A stretch of DNA of 62,761 bases from the NCBI GenBank assembly GCA_002389675.1, contig DGQF01000045.1, forward strand, positions 22,559 to 85,319, read 5' to 3'. Within the stretch, counting starts at the first letter, position 1, and each line of letters opens with the position of its first letter. The translations under genes and the position numbers were made by a program. The notes under the pieces are model-generated. The model worked only from the letters and a program-made list of their open reading frames with translations, was not told the DNA's origin and searched no databases. Origin of the DNA: Gammaproteobacteria bacterium UBA4421 (GTDB lineage Bacteria > Pseudomonadota > Gammaproteobacteria > Pseudomonadales > Azotimanducaceae). Below, in pieces: positions 1-12,736 of this stretch.

Positions 1-1
1 T

Positions 2-586
2 GACCCTTGGCGACAACAACTGCTTTCTTATGGGACGCGCCTAGACGAATTGCGCTTGAAATATGTTGAACGTATTGGGCCCTTCTTTGCGGCCGCATTG
101 GAGGCCTTGGATGCCAACGCGGTGATCGATTTAGGATATAATTCGGACGGGTGTCGGCCTGGATCTAGTCTTAGCGAAGAGCTCGCTCGGGCATGGTCGA
201 GGGATTTAAAATTCGGAACGACGCATAAAGGACCCCACAGGGCGGATGTCTCTCTTTTGATAGAAGGCCGAAATGCCCAGACGGAGTTGTCTCGTGGGCA
301 GGTGAAACTGGCGGTTATAGCGCTTACAATAGCGCAGGCAGAGGTGCTTCGGGTCGAACGGGGGCAACTAGGCGTGTTTTTGATCGATGACCTGGGCGCC
401 GAGCTAGACCAGAAAAACTTGGAGCGGTTGGTGGATAAACTTGAGGAGCTGCGATGTCAGGTGATTGCCACGTCGACGTCGGATTCGTTATTCAACCGAG
501 CGCCAGGTTCTCGCTCAATACATTCGAAGTTGTTCCACGTGGAACAAGGTAAAGTTATTTCAGCGCCTGAGTCTGAAAATAATTAG
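2..586 (+). CDS. recF: DNA replication/repair protein RecF (C-terminal part)
   Basis: This is the C-terminal half of RecF, the SMC-like ATPase that loads RecA at gaps through RecOR. The reading frame is open from base 2, so the gene begins upstream of the window and the TTG near base 50 is internal. Visible motifs are the ABC signature LSRGQVK (around base 285) and the Walker B stretch VFLIDDLGAELD (around bases 378-413), in the expected order. It ends 34 bases before gyrB, matching the dnaA-dnaN-recF-gyrB order known in many gammaproteobacteria, so the replication origin probably lies a few kilobases to the left. Identification rests on the motifs plus the neighbour. Confidence 0.93.
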   Translation, partial: DPWRQQLLSYGTRLDELRLKYVERIGPFFAAALEALDANAVIDLGYNSDGCRPGSSLSEELARAWSRDLKFGTTHKGPHRADVSLLIEGRNAQTELSRGQVKLAVIALTIAQAEVLRVERGQLGVFLIDDLGAELDQKNLERLVDKLEELRCQVIATSTSDSLFNRAPGSRSIHSKLFHVEQGKVISAPESENN

Positions 587-620
587 CAACGCATCTAAAC
601 TTACGGGGCTCTACATCTAA

Positions 621-3602
<2,982 letters not shown>

Positions 3603-3673
3603 CTTCTTTCCGCTCCAGCATAACGCTCGTGGATTAACGGCGTTAGTGTATCGTTACTTACAGCAACCGCTAC

Positions 3674-4588
3674 GTGAACAGGATTGTTCCTAACATGGCG
3701 CGAATTTTTCGCTTTCTACTATGGGCTGCCCAGTTTCCCAGCCAGACCCAGACCAAAAAACTGGCTAAATTCTGTGCGCAAGTTTTAGTACTTTGCCGTG
3801 CGACAGCGGCAAGAGACACGCGTACCAACTTGGCCTTGTGTTTTCCCGAACTTAACCCTCGGCAGCTTGATCAATGGGTTCACGAAAGTCTTGTAAACCT
3901 GTGTTTACTATTTTTTGAATTTGCCCAGTTTGCATTTTGGCCAAAGGAAAAATTGCTTGGTCAAATTACGACCGTTGAAGGAAAGGAGCGGCTCGACGCG
4001 GCGGTTGATGGTGGGGCGGGTGTTGTCCTATTGGTGCCGCATTTTGGAAATTGGGAAATCTTGTCGGTGTATTTAAGCGATCACTATGATCTTGCTGCGT
4101 TATACGATCCGCCTAAAATTAAAGCGCTTGATGCTCCAGTGCTGCAGGCCAGGCGGCGTTTTGGCAGCAATCTGTTTCCAATAAATACCTCTGGTATCCG
4201 GTCGCTTTTCAAATCACTCAAACAGGGCCATATTGTAGCTATCTTGCCTGATCAGGTTCCCGCACGATCTGCGGGAATCAACGTTGATTTCTTCGGAAAT
4301 TCAGCACTGACTATGACTTTGGCGCATCGTTTAGTCAGTCAATCCCCCCGCCCGGTGCTGTTTGCGTCTGTACAAAGAAGATTTGTCAGCGATGGTTATA
4401 CTTACAAGCTGTGTATCGAGGCAGCACCACCTGATTTGGTATCTCGCGACACCGACTCATCGGCTCGAGCGATGAACCGTTGTCTAGAAAGCATTATCCG
4501 CCGAGCCCCGGTTCAATATCAGTGGGCTTACAAGAGGTTCAAGCGCGCCGAGCCTTTGGGTGAAAAGAACGTTTATCGTCGCCAATAG
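3674..4588 (+). CDS. LpxL/HtrB-family lysophospholipid acyltransferase
   Basis: Membrane-associated acyltransferase of the lipid A late-acyltransferase family, which transfers an acyl chain onto a lipid A precursor or lysophospholipid. The catalytic HFGNWE motif (H-x4-D/E type) lies near residue 123. A basic, aromatic tail (QYQWAYKRFKR) is characteristic of the family's C-terminus. At 304 residues it has normal size. A second possible start is Met8. The gene sits between gmhB and trkH and overlaps the end of trkH by 16 bases, tail to tail. Placement beside gmhB fits an envelope role. The exact acceptor, and whether it is LpxL or LpxM, cannot be settled from sequence. Confidence 0.85.
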   Translation: MNRIVPNMARIFRFLLWAAQFPSQTQTKKLAKFCAQVLVLCRATAARDTRTNLALCFPELNPRQLDQWVHESLVNLCLLFFEFAQFAFWPKEKLLGQITTVEGKERLDAAVDGGAGVVLLVPHFGNWEILSVYLSDHYDLAALYDPPKIKALDAPVLQARRRFGSNLFPINTSGIRSLFKSLKQGHIVAILPDQVPARSAGINVDFFGNSALTMTLAHRLVSQSPRPVLFASVQRRFVSDGYTYKLCIEAAPPDLVSRDTDSSARAMNRCLESIIRRAPVQYQWAYKRFKRAEPLGEKNVYRRQ

Positions 4589-6018
4589 GCCGGTGTCAGC
4601 AGTACCAGTACAGTGAAAATTTCCAGACGTCCCAGCATCATCGCAAACATAAGTATCCACTTTACGGATTCATTCAAATCGGCGTAGCTTGCCGATACCG
4701 CCCCTAACCCCGGTCCGAGATTATTCAGGCATGCGCCAACGGCGGAGAACGCGGTGGTAAAATCTAGGCGCCCGGCCACCATGATTAGGATGACCATGAT
4801 AAAAAAAACGATCACGTAAACGCTGAAAAACCCCCAAATGGTCTCCATCATTCTATCCGACACCGGCCGGTGGTTCAGTTTAATGGGAAACACTCCCTTG
4901 GGGTGGATCAGGCGCTTGATTTCCCTTAACCCTTGTTTGTAGACCATCAATACACGGACCATTTTGATGCCCCCTGCCGTAGAGCCCGCGCACCCTCCAG
5001 CAAACGCGGCCAATAACAATAACACCGGTGTTGCCGAGGGCCACGTGCTGATGTCTTGGGTGGTGAAGCCCGTTGTGGTGGCCATTGAGATGGTATGGAA
5101 CAGTCCATCGCTTATTGGATTGACGCCGTCAGGCTTGTGCATGGATAACAGCAAGCAAACCACTATCGCAACGGCGACAAGGGTCAGCAGGTAGGTTCTG
5201 ACTTCAGCGTCTAAGAAATACCGGAGTGGGTTTTTCTGTTGCCATACAAGAAAGTGCAGACCAAAATTAATGCCCGACACGATCATAAAGATGATCGCAA
5301 CGGTTTCAATTGCTGTGCTATTGAAGTACCCCATGCTTGCGTCATGGGTAGAGAAGCCACCAATGGCTACTGTTGAAAAGCTGTGACTAATCGCGTCGAA
5401 GGTGTCCATCCCTGCGACCGCGTATGCGGCCGCGCAGCTTACGGTGAGGAATAAATAGATATACCATAGACCCCGAGCGGTTTCGGCGATTCTGGGGGTT
5501 AGCTTATTGTCTTTTGCGGGTCCGGGTGATTCCGTGCGGTAGAGTTGCATGCCGCCGATACCCAGCATTGGAAATATTGCCACCGCCAACACGATAATGC
5601 CCATTCCGCCCAACCATTGGAGTAGTTGTCGATAAAACAACAAGGATTTGGGTAGCTGATCCAGTCCGGTAATGACGGTTGCTCCGGTAGTGGTCAGCCC
5701 GGACATCGATTCAAAAGCAGCGTCGCTGAAGCTCAGGTTTAGGGTGGGTTCGAGATATAGAGGTATGGCGCCAAATAGTCCAAGTCCGACATAAAATAAG
5801 GCGGTGATCATAAACCCGTCTCCGCTGCGCAGTTCTCGCTTGTCGGGTTTTAAAAACCACATCAGTAAGCCGCAGCTCAGGGTAATTAGAAATGCCAGCG
5901 CAAAACTGTTAACGGTCGATTCTTGGTAATACCAACCCAGAAATCCAGGAATCAAAAAAGTGAGACTGAAAAACGTTAATAGTGTGCCGGTAACACGGAA
6001 TATGACGGCTAGATGCAT
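4573..6018 (-). CDS. trkH: Trk potassium uptake system membrane subunit TrkH
   Basis: Potassium-translocating inner-membrane subunit of the Trk system. The 481-residue product is strongly hydrophobic with repeated membrane-loop-membrane units. The filter-like segment TTTGATVITGLDQLP, GGMGIIVLAVAIFPMLG, TTTGFTTQD and GGCAGSTAGGIKM are family hallmarks, each marking a selectivity loop or its flank. trkA, which gates it, lies 33 bases upstream on the same strand, so the two are probably co-transcribed from the trkA side. The 3' end overlaps the acyltransferase gene by 16 bases. Confidence 0.96.
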   Translation of the reverse strand: MHLAVIFRVTGTLLTFFSLTFLIPGFLGWYYQESTVNSFALAFLITLSCGLLMWFLKPDKRELRSGDGFMITALFYVGLGLFGAIPLYLEPTLNLSFSDAAFESMSGLTTTGATVITGLDQLPKSLLFYRQLLQWLGGMGIIVLAVAIFPMLGIGGMQLYRTESPGPAKDNKLTPRIAETARGLWYIYLFLTVSCAAAYAVAGMDTFDAISHSFSTVAIGGFSTHDASMGYFNSTAIETVAIIFMIVSGINFGLHFLVWQQKNPLRYFLDAEVRTYLLTLVAVAIVVCLLLSMHKPDGVNPISDGLFHTISMATTTGFTTQDISTWPSATPVLLLLAAFAGGCAGSTAGGIKMVRVLMVYKQGLREIKRLIHPKGVFPIKLNHRPVSDRMMETIWGFFSVYVIVFFIMVILIMVAGRLDFTTAFSAVGACLNNLGPGLGAVSASYADLNESVKWILMFAMMLGRLEIFTVLVLLTPAYWRR

Positions 6019-6051
6019 GAGCAGGGCGCAGCCATTAGAAAAAATACAACA

Positions 6052-7425
6052 TCAGAAAAATGACAGGCCCACTTGAAACAGCTTTTCCACTGCCGGCACT
6101 TTTGATTTGTCGACTAAAAATATAATTACGTGGTCGTCCGACTGAACCAAAACGTCATCGTGAGCGATTAACACCTCCTCGCCTCGAACGATCGCACCGA
6201 TATTCGAGCCGGAGGGTAGGTTTATTTCACTGATTCGCCGTCCGACCACTTTGGAGTTTTTCGAATCGCCGTGTGCGATGGCTTCGATGGCTTCTGCGGC
6301 ACCTCTTCTGAGGCTATGGACGCTGACGACGTCTGCTCTGCGCACATGGGATAATAAGGTGCTGGTTGTTGCTTGTTGAGGAGAAATCGCGATATCGATG
6401 TCACCGCCTTGGACGAGGTCAACATATGCTGGTTTGGAAATCAGAGAAATCGCTTGCCTTGCGCCTAACCGTTTGGCCATAAGAGAAGACATAATATTGA
6501 CTTCGTCATCGTTGGTTACGGCAATGAATGCGTCACATTGATCGATGTTTTCTTCTAGCATCAAGTCTCTATCTGTCGCATCACCCCGCAATACTATGGT
6601 TCGCGATAGTTGATCGGCAAGAAAATTAGCGCGTGTCTCGCTGTATTCTAAAAGCTTCACCTCATAGTCTGATTCTACCGCCTGAGCCAGACGTGCTCCG
6701 ATGTTACCACCCCCGGCAATCATAATGCGCTTGAGTGGCCGTTCCGCTCTGCGCAGCTCTCGCATGACGGTATCAATGTGCTCGCGGGCAGCGATGAAAA
6801 AAACCTCATCATCCACCTCAATAACGGTATTACCCTGGGGAATTATGGCTTGGCCTCGCCGAAAGATGGCCGCCACGCGTGTATCAGCTTTAGGCATATG
6901 CTCTCGTAGAAAACTTAACGCATGGCCAACCAGCGGGCCGCCGTGGTAGGCCCGCATTGCCACCAGTTGGACTCGGCCTTCGGCAAAATCCAAAACCTGT
7001 AAGGCTCCTGGGTGTTTGAGTAGCTCGTGGATATGCTTTGTGACCACTTGCTCTGGGTTGATCAACACATCAATAGGCATATGCTCTTTGCTGAAAAATC
7101 CATCGCGATTCAGGTATGCCACTGATCTGACGCGGGCAATTTTTACCGGCGTGCGGAACTGCGAGTAGCAGACTTGGCAAGCAATCATGTTAACTTCATC
7201 GCTTGAGGTGACGGCCACCAGAATATCGGCGTCATCAGCGCCTGCTCGCCGAAGTACATCAGGGTGAGAAGCCCAGCCTTCAACGGTTCGAATATCAAGG
7301 CGGCTCGATAATTCTTCTAACCGGCTTGCTTTTGCATCTACGAGCGTAATATCAAAAGATTCGTTGGCTAGATTTTCAGCCAAAGTACCCCCGACTTGAC
7401 CTGCGCCTAGAATAAGAATTTTCAC
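6052..7425 (-). CDS. trkA: Trk potassium uptake system regulatory subunit TrkA
   Basis: Cytosolic NAD/NADH-binding regulator of TrkH. Two tandem RCK units are visible in the 457 residues. The first begins with [13 protein letters not shown] and the second with [16 protein letters not shown] near residue 234; both are Rossmann GxGxxG motifs. Each is followed by a TrkA_C domain, the latter ending near [12 protein letters not shown]. The gene is in a minus-strand run rsmB-trkA-trkH, beginning 7 bases after the rsmB stop codon, so it is probably expressed from the def/fmt/rsmB promoter region, an arrangement also seen in Pseudomonas. Confidence 0.96.
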   Translation of the reverse strand: MKILILGAGQVGGTLAENLANESFDITLVDAKASRLEELSSRLDIRTVEGWASHPDVLRRAGADDADILVAVTSSDEVNMIACQVCYSQFRTPVKIARVRSVAYLNRDGFFSKEHMPIDVLINPEQVVTKHIHELLKHPGALQVLDFAEGRVQLVAMRAYHGGPLVGHALSFLREHMPKADTRVAAIFRRGQAIIPQGNTVIEVDDEVFFIAAREHIDTVMRELRRAERPLKRIMIAGGGNIGARLAQAVESDYEVKLLEYSETRANFLADQLSRTIVLRGDATDRDLMLEENIDQCDAFIAVTNDDEVNIMSSLMAKRLGARQAISLISKPAYVDLVQGGDIDIAISPQQATTSTLLSHVRRADVVSVHSLRRGAAEAIEAIAHGDSKNSKVVGRRISEINLPSGSNIGAIVRGEEVLIAHDDVLVQSDDHVIIFLVDKSKVPAVEKLFQVGLSFF

Positions 7426-7432
7426 GGTCTAT

Positions 7433-8755
7433 TCACCGCTCAAGCCCCCCTTTTTTATGGACCAGCGCAAAATAAAATCCATCCGTATGCGGGTCAGTTG
7501 GCAGCAGCTGCCAACCGTGTTTGCGTTTACTGCCGGTGGGCAGTTCAATGGATGTATAAGAAGCGTCGCCATGCTGTGTCAGGAATTCGCTAATTACCCC
7601 ATCATTCTCTGCGTCAAGCAACGAACAAGTGCAATATAAAAGGGTACCTTGTGGTGCGAGTGTCTGCCATAAGTTGTTGAGCATTTTCAGCTGAAGTTCT
7701 TGAAGTTCATCAATTGATTTGGCGTTAAGTAGCATTTTAATGTCTGGATGCCTGCGGATTGTACCTGTGCCAGAGCAGGGCGCGTCTAATAAGATTGCCG
7801 AATAGGGTTTGCCGTCCCACCAGGTTAAATCGGTGGCATCACCAGAGCGCAACGCAAGGTCGTGACCCAAACGCGCTAGGATTTGCTGCGTTTGTGAAAT
7901 ACGCGCTGGGCTGTGATCTATTGCCGTCACATTGGTCGGCTGGCTTTGGATAATGTTTTGTTTTAGCTCCAACAGGTGGCTGAGCTTACCGCCGGGTGCT
8001 GCGCAGGCATCAAGAATGCGATTAGGCTCATTCGTATGTTGATCGAGCAGAATTGCGGCGAACTGCGCGCCAAGGTCTTGAACGGCAACCCAGCCTTCAT
8101 GCCAGCCCGGTAGTTCTTGGCTGTGCATAGGTTGATCGAGAATGATTGATTGCGGCAATGCCCCGATCTGATGGTTGATCTTATTGTGGTTGAGTAATGT
8201 TTGATAATCGCAGACCGATATCTTTGTCTGGTTCACTCTCAGGGTCATTGGTGCTCGTTTGGTGTTTGCCACAAGAATGTCGTTTGCGCTGTTTTTGTAG
8301 GTTTGTTGAATTTGCTTGGCGAGCCAAGGGGGGTGTCCAAAATACGGCTCTTCTAGCTTTGGTTGGGCATTGTTGCGGCTCACCGTTCTTAGAACGCCAT
8401 TCACTAGGCCCCGCGCCCAGGGTTTGTGTAATTTCTTAGTGGCGTTGACTGTTTCGTTGATGACGGCGTGCTGCGGAATATTGAGATACAAGAGCTGATA
8501 AGCGCCGACGATAAGAAGATGATAGAGATCTTGGTCTTTATCGCGCAGCGGTTTCTTCAGCAGTGGGTCGATGGTGCTTTGCACCTCAAGATAGTGCCGT
8601 GCGCACCCATAGAGTAGTTCCCGCTGGATTGGTTGAGCTGTCCAATCTGGATGGTGTGTAAGGATCCAGTCGATGGTGCGTTTTTTTTCGGTAATGAGAC
8701 AGAGCGCTTTCGCAATATTAGCTCTAAGGTCCGCGGATTTTGCTGTTAAGGTCAT
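7433..8755 (-). CDS. rsmB: 16S rRNA (cytosine-967-C5)-methyltransferase
   Basis: Methylates C967 of 16S rRNA using S-adenosylmethionine. The 440-residue protein has a NusB-like RNA-binding N-terminal domain (residues 1 to about 140) and a Rossmann methyltransferase domain. The latter shows the SAM-binding DACAAPGGK motif, the general Cys motif DAPCSGTG and the catalytic LYCTCSLL motif. Position between fmt and trkA is the usual gammaproteobacterial arrangement. The stop codon is 7 bases from trkA and the start is 36 bases after fmt. Confidence 0.96.
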   Translation of the reverse strand: MTLTAKSADLRANIAKALCLITEKKRTIDWILTHHPDWTAQPIQRELLYGCARHYLEVQSTIDPLLKKPLRDKDQDLYHLLIVGAYQLLYLNIPQHAVINETVNATKKLHKPWARGLVNGVLRTVSRNNAQPKLEEPYFGHPPWLAKQIQQTYKNSANDILVANTKRAPMTLRVNQTKISVCDYQTLLNHNKINHQIGALPQSIILDQPMHSQELPGWHEGWVAVQDLGAQFAAILLDQHTNEPNRILDACAAPGGKLSHLLELKQNIIQSQPTNVTAIDHSPARISQTQQILARLGHDLALRSGDATDLTWWDGKPYSAILLDAPCSGTGTIRRHPDIKMLLNAKSIDELQELQLKMLNNLWQTLAPQGTLLYCTCSLLDAENDGVISEFLTQHGDASYTSIELPTGSKRKHGWQLLPTDPHTDGFYFALVHKKGGLER

Positions 8756-8791
8756 ATAGTGCGGCCGCGTAGTGAGTTCAGACAGGCAAGC

Positions 8792-9772
8792 TTAGACGAG
8801 TTGCGCGCTGGTATAGAATAAATCTTTGAAGCCGTTGGCAGCTGCAGCCGGATCAAGTTTTTTGCCTGATCCTCGCTCGACCTTGAGCGTGGTTATTTGT
8901 AGGACGTTGGTCTCACATTGAACTAATATCCCCGATTTAGACACGCCGATTATGGTGCCCGGTGGCTCACGGTGTTGGTGATCCGTTGGCTGTTCAATTG
9001 GCCTTGCCGCAAGCAGCTGCACGCCGCACGCGTTGATGCTGACGCGCACGGGTTGGCGACTGCTCAACGCTCTGATTTGATTAGCTAATTGTTCTGCGGA
9101 CAAAAGCCAGTCAATTTTTCGGTCCGCTGCAGTGAGTTTGTGTGCGTAGCAGGCCTCGTGTTCTGGCTGCTTTTGGGGTTTTGGGCGCGGGCCTTTGCCT
9201 TGATGATGCAAATTAATGGCTGCTAATACGTCAATTAACGCTTTCGCTCCGGTGTGCGCCATTTCATCCTCAAGTTGATCTGCGGTAATTTCAGTGTCGA
9301 TGGCGATGCTATGTGACTTGAACACAGGCCCAGTGTCCAGGCCAGCATCCATTTGCATGATACAGACGCCGGATAGTTTGTCGCCATTGATGATGGCTCG
9401 TTCAATGGGGGCGGCCCCTCGCCAACGTGGTAGCAGCGAGGCATGAACGTTGATGCACCCGTAAGTGGGTATGGCCAGTATCTCGGCAGGCAAGATCAGT
9501 CCATAGGCCGCGACAATCAGCACGTCGGGCTTAAGCGCACGCAATTGCGCAGCGGCGGTTGGATTGCGCAACGTGTTGGGTTGCAGAGTCGGTAAGTCCA
9601 GTTGCTGAGCGTATTGTTTTACCGCGTTGGAGGCCATCTTCCGCCCTCGCCCGCTGGGGCGGTCCGGTTGCGTGTAGACGGCAGCAGGCAAGAAAGGCGT
9701 TTTTGCCAAGTGTGATAAAATTGTCGCGGCAAAAGCTGGGCTGCCGGCAAAGACGGTGGTTAGAGAACTCAC
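8792..9772 (-). CDS. fmt: Methionyl-tRNA formyltransferase
   Basis: Formylates initiator Met-tRNA using 10-formyltetrahydrofolate. The N-terminal domain has FAGSPAFAATIL and the active-site stretch NVHASLLPRWRGAAPI with the catalytic Asn-His pair, followed by MQMDAGLDTGPVF. A C-terminal OB-like tRNA-binding domain begins after about residue 205. Length (326) is normal. It follows def with one base between the def stop codon and the fmt start codon, so translation is likely coupled. The two encode opposite ends of the N-formyl cycle. Confidence 0.97.
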   Translation of the reverse strand: MSSLTTVFAGSPAFAATILSHLAKTPFLPAAVYTQPDRPSGRGRKMASNAVKQYAQQLDLPTLQPNTLRNPTAAAQLRALKPDVLIVAAYGLILPAEILAIPTYGCINVHASLLPRWRGAAPIERAIINGDKLSGVCIMQMDAGLDTGPVFKSHSIAIDTEITADQLEDEMAHTGAKALIDVLAAINLHHQGKGPRPKPQKQPEHEACYAHKLTAADRKIDWLLSAEQLANQIRALSSRQPVRVSINACGVQLLAARPIEQPTDHQHREPPGTIIGVSKSGILVQCETNVLQITTLKVERGSGKKLDPAAAANGFKDLFYTSAQLV

Positions 9773-9773
9773 G

Positions 9774-10268
9774 TTATTTTTTTTGCTTTTGTAGTTTTTT
9801 ACGAATCCGATTGCGCTTCAGACCGGAGAGATAATCAACAAAAAGCTTGCCCTGTAGATGGTCATATTCATGCTGAATACAAATAGCCAGTAGGCCTTCT
9901 GCTTCAAACGACACGGTCTCACCCAAGGGGTTCGCAGCGCTAACGGTTATCCGTTCTGCTCGAGATACGGGTTCGTAAATGCCCGGTACAGAAAGACATC
10001 CTTCCTCACCTGCATACTGAGCACCATGCAAGGTAAGTGTGGGATTGACCAGCAGGTGGGGCGAGTCTTGTTTTTCGGAAACGTCGACGGAAATAATTTG
10101 TTGATGAACATTGACCTGTGTTGCCGCCAAACCGATGCCCGGTGCTGCGTACATGGTTTCTAATAAATTATCGCAGAACTGCTTGAGCGCCTGATCGAAG
10201 ATCTTAACAGGGGCGGCAACCGTGCGTAGCCGAGGATCTGGATAGTGCAATATTTCGAGTAAACTCAT
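9774..10268 (-). CDS. def: Peptide deformylase
   Basis: Metal-dependent hydrolase that removes the formyl group from nascent polypeptides. All three family motifs are present in the 164 residues: [18 protein letters not shown] with the metal-binding Cys, and the metal-binding HEYDH helix, followed by [12 protein letters not shown] lysine/arginine-rich tail ([13 protein letters not shown]) ends the protein. It is the first gene of the def-fmt-rsmB-trkA-trkH minus-strand run, divergent from the LysM gene. Confidence 0.97.
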   Translation of the reverse strand: MSLLEILHYPDPRLRTVAAPVKIFDQALKQFCDNLLETMYAAPGIGLAATQVNVHQQIISVDVSEKQDSPHLLVNPTLTLHGAQYAGEEGCLSVPGIYEPVSRAERITVSAANPLGETVSFEAEGLLAICIQHEYDHLQGKLFVDYLSGLKRNRIRKKLQKQKK

Positions 10269-10321
10269 GTTGATGCCATGTCATACAGGAGGGCGTGAAC
10301 TCTCTCTAGTAATGTTTTAAT

Positions 10322-10351
10322 TTGTGCTGCTAAGATGCGGCACAGTATAAC
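10322..10351 (+). promoter_or_regulatory. Putative sigma-70 promoter for the LysM gene
   Basis: TTGTGC (10322-10327) and TATAAC (10346-10351) are separated by 18 bases in the def/LysM divergent intergenic region and point toward the LysM gene at 10406. The -35 box is imperfect; this is a sequence match only. Confidence 0.4.
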
Positions 10352-10405
10352 TTTTTGTGCGTTAAACTTTGAAGTTTTGGCGCTTCAGATTTTTGCATTC
10401 ACCGA

Positions 10406-11500
10406 ATGAGGACATTGGGCTTGATTGAAAAAGTACGTAAGCGCTTACTCACACGCATGTTCTTATTGATGGCGGTGTGCTTTTCCCTGCCATTGGCCAA
10501 CGCGGACGCTGTCTCAGAAGCCATAAACGCAGAGCACCCCAAAACCTACACGGTAGTCAAAGGGGATACCCTTTGGGATATTAGCGCGCGATTTTTGTCT
10601 AAACCGTGGTTGTGGCCGGAAATCTGGCAAATCAATCTGCAAATCGAAAACCCGCATCTAATATACCCCGGCGATACAATAAGCCTAGTTTACGTAGATG
10701 GTCAGCCGCGCTTGCGACTGCAGCGAGGGCTTGCTGGGCGTACGCTTAAGTTAAAGCCCGCAGGAACGAAAAGCATACGGCCTGAAATACGTGAGGTACC
10801 TTTGGAGCTGGCTATTCCAACCCTGCGGTTGGATCAAATTGCGGGGTTTTTGGTTCAAAATCGTGTGGTCGAGCCTCGCGTTTTAGAGGCGGCCCCGTAT
10901 GTGGTTCAAGGCGAAGCAGAGCGTTTGGTGCTGGGTGCTGGCGATCGTTTGTATGTCCGTGGTGTGCTGCAAGACAATGAGGCTTATAGTTTGGTGCGCC
11001 GCGGTCCGCGCTATGTAGACCCGCAGACGGGCGAAGTTTTGGGGCGCGAAGCAACGTATATTGGGTTGGGTCGTGCCGTGGCCCAAGCGCTCCGCGTGGC
11101 CACACTGAATATCGTCAGTACTCGGGAGGAGGTGCGTATTGGTGATCGGGTTTTACCGACGGAAGAGCGCCGTGTTCAGGCGAATTTTTTTCCAAGTGCG
11201 CCGGATTCTGCGGTGGCCGGCGAGCTCATTTCAGTGTTCAGTGGCGTTACTCAAGTTGGCCAATATGATGTGGTAGTGATCAATCGCGGTGCCCGGGAAG
11301 GCCTCGATAACGGGCATGTGCTTGCTATTTATAAAAAAGGAGCAGCGGTGCGAGATATGATTGCCAACGAGATGATTCAGCTACCGAGCGAGCGTGCGGG
11401 ACTGCTGATGGTTTTTCGCGCGTTTGAAAAACTCTCTTACGCGCTGGTAATGAATTCGGACCGCCCGCTTGCGGTGGGTGACGAAATCCGAAACCCCTGA
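10406..11500 (+). CDS. LysM peptidoglycan-binding domain protein
   Basis: Exported protein of unknown exact role that should bind peptidoglycan. An N-terminal signal peptide with basic start and hydrophobic core runs to about residue 34 (ANA-DA looks like the cleavage site). One LysM domain follows (YTVVKGDTLWDISARFL to YPGDTISLV, roughly residues 48-97). The remaining 260 residues are a conserved but functionally unassigned region. A LysM gene divergent from def and upstream of dprA is a conserved gammaproteobacterial arrangement (Pseudomonas PA0020-like). No catalytic motif is visible. Confidence 0.88.
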   Translation: MRTLGLIEKVRKRLLTRMFLLMAVCFSLPLANADAVSEAINAEHPKTYTVVKGDTLWDISARFLSKPWLWPEIWQINLQIENPHLIYPGDTISLVYVDGQPRLRLQRGLAGRTLKLKPAGTKSIRPEIREVPLELAIPTLRLDQIAGFLVQNRVVEPRVLEAAPYVVQGEAERLVLGAGDRLYVRGVLQDNEAYSLVRRGPRYVDPQTGEVLGREATYIGLGRAVAQALRVATLNIVSTREEVRIGDRVLPTEERRVQANFFPSAPDSAVAGELISVFSGVTQVGQYDVVVINRGAREGLDNGHVLAIYKKGAAVRDMIANEMIQLPSERAGLLMVFRAFEKLSYALVMNSDRPLAVGDEIRNP

Positions 11501-11638
11501 CAGCGTGAAAAGCTCCCAACTTAAGAGAGCTGCGCAGAATCATAAAGTCAGCATCCTACTGGTTTTATCTGACCTAACTTACGTCTTTGAGTGTAAATTC
11601 GTTGATCTGGCATGACCCGATAGCAATAAACTCGAAGG

Positions 11639-12721
11639 ATGCAAAACGGTCAAATTCCTGTGAGCTTATCCACGCAACAGCTGCTTAAATGTCTAGCGAA
11701 GTGGCGGCGTAAAACAATTGCGGCCTTGCTTTTTGATCATGCCGATCCGATGTCATACCTCGTCAGTGGAAATTTGTATGAAAACCTCGCCTCTGCCCGG
11801 CCTGATTCACAAACCCAGCCGCGCCTGCCTTGTCGCTTTGAGGTAAACACATCGGCAGTGATTGGCTTTTTTGATTTGGGTTATCCGCAGTCGCTGCGGG
11901 AGATACCGGATCCTCCGTTGGTGCTTTTTTTTCTCGGTGAACTTGCCGCGCTCGACCATTGGTCGGTTTCGGTGGTGGGAGCGCGCCGATGTACCTCCTC
12001 CGGTCGTCAGCATGCATATAAGCTAGGCCGGGATCTTGCACAATCGGGCGTGACGGTGGTGAGCGGCCTTGCCCTAGGGATTGATGCTGCAGCGCACGAG
12101 GGAAGTCTTAGCGCCTCTGGCGGTGTACCAACTGTGGCTGTACTGGGGTCTGGTTTGAATAGGCTTTACCCGAAACAGCATTTGGGTTTGTCGCGACAAA
12201 TCCTCGGCGCAGGGGGCTTGCTCTTGTCTGAGTATCCAGATGATTGTCCTCCAGCGCGTTATTTTTTTCCTGAACGGAATCGGCTCATCAGCGGTTTAAG
12301 TTCAGCTGTGGTTGTCGTCGAGGCTGGACGTCGCAGCGGCTCACTTATCACGGCCCGTTTTGCTCTGGAACAGGGCCGCGATGTTTTTGCGCTGCCAGGC
12401 CCTATTCAGAACGAAACCAGTATGGGCTGCCATGATTTGATCAAACAGGGTGCGGGTTTGCTCACGCACGTTAATGATGTTTTCCAGGAAATCGACATAA
12501 ATGCTCAGGCGCGCGGTTCAACGACAACAGAGTCGGCGCATATGTTGGACGATATCGCGCTTGCTGTCCTTGCTCAGGTGACCGGCTATGCGGTGACGTT
12601 TGATGAACTGCTGATTAAAACCGGGATTGATGCTCAAGTTCTGGTGCAAAATCTGGTTGCACTTGAGGTCTTAGGGTTTGTCGAAAGGCGCACGGTTGGG
12701 TATATTCGCGTTCCCTCATAA
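11639..12721 (+). CDS. dprA: DNA-processing protein DprA/Smf
   Basis: Single-stranded-DNA-binding protein that loads RecA on incoming DNA in transformable bacteria. The Rossmann-like core is clear: SVVGARRCTSSG, VVSGLALGIDAAAHEG, VAVLGSGLNRLYP, FPERNRLISGLS and VVEAGRRSGSLITA. A winged-helix-like C-terminal domain follows (residues about 300-360). Length (360) fits. It lies 139 bases after the LysM gene and 15 bases before purE. comM, linked to natural transformation in other bacteria, is also in this window, but no pilus or uptake genes are. Confidence 0.95.
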   Translation: MQNGQIPVSLSTQQLLKCLAKWRRKTIAALLFDHADPMSYLVSGNLYENLASARPDSQTQPRLPCRFEVNTSAVIGFFDLGYPQSLREIPDPPLVLFFLGELAALDHWSVSVVGARRCTSSGRQHAYKLGRDLAQSGVTVVSGLALGIDAAAHEGSLSASGGVPTVAVLGSGLNRLYPKQHLGLSRQILGAGGLLLSEYPDDCPPARYFFPERNRLISGLSSAVVVVEAGRRSGSLITARFALEQGRDVFALPGPIQNETSMGCHDLIKQGAGLLTHVNDVFQEIDINAQARGSTTTESAHMLDDIALAVLAQVTGYAVTFDELLIKTGIDAQVLVQNLVALEVLGFVERRTVGYIRVPS

Positions 12722-12736
12722 CAGCGAATATTTACT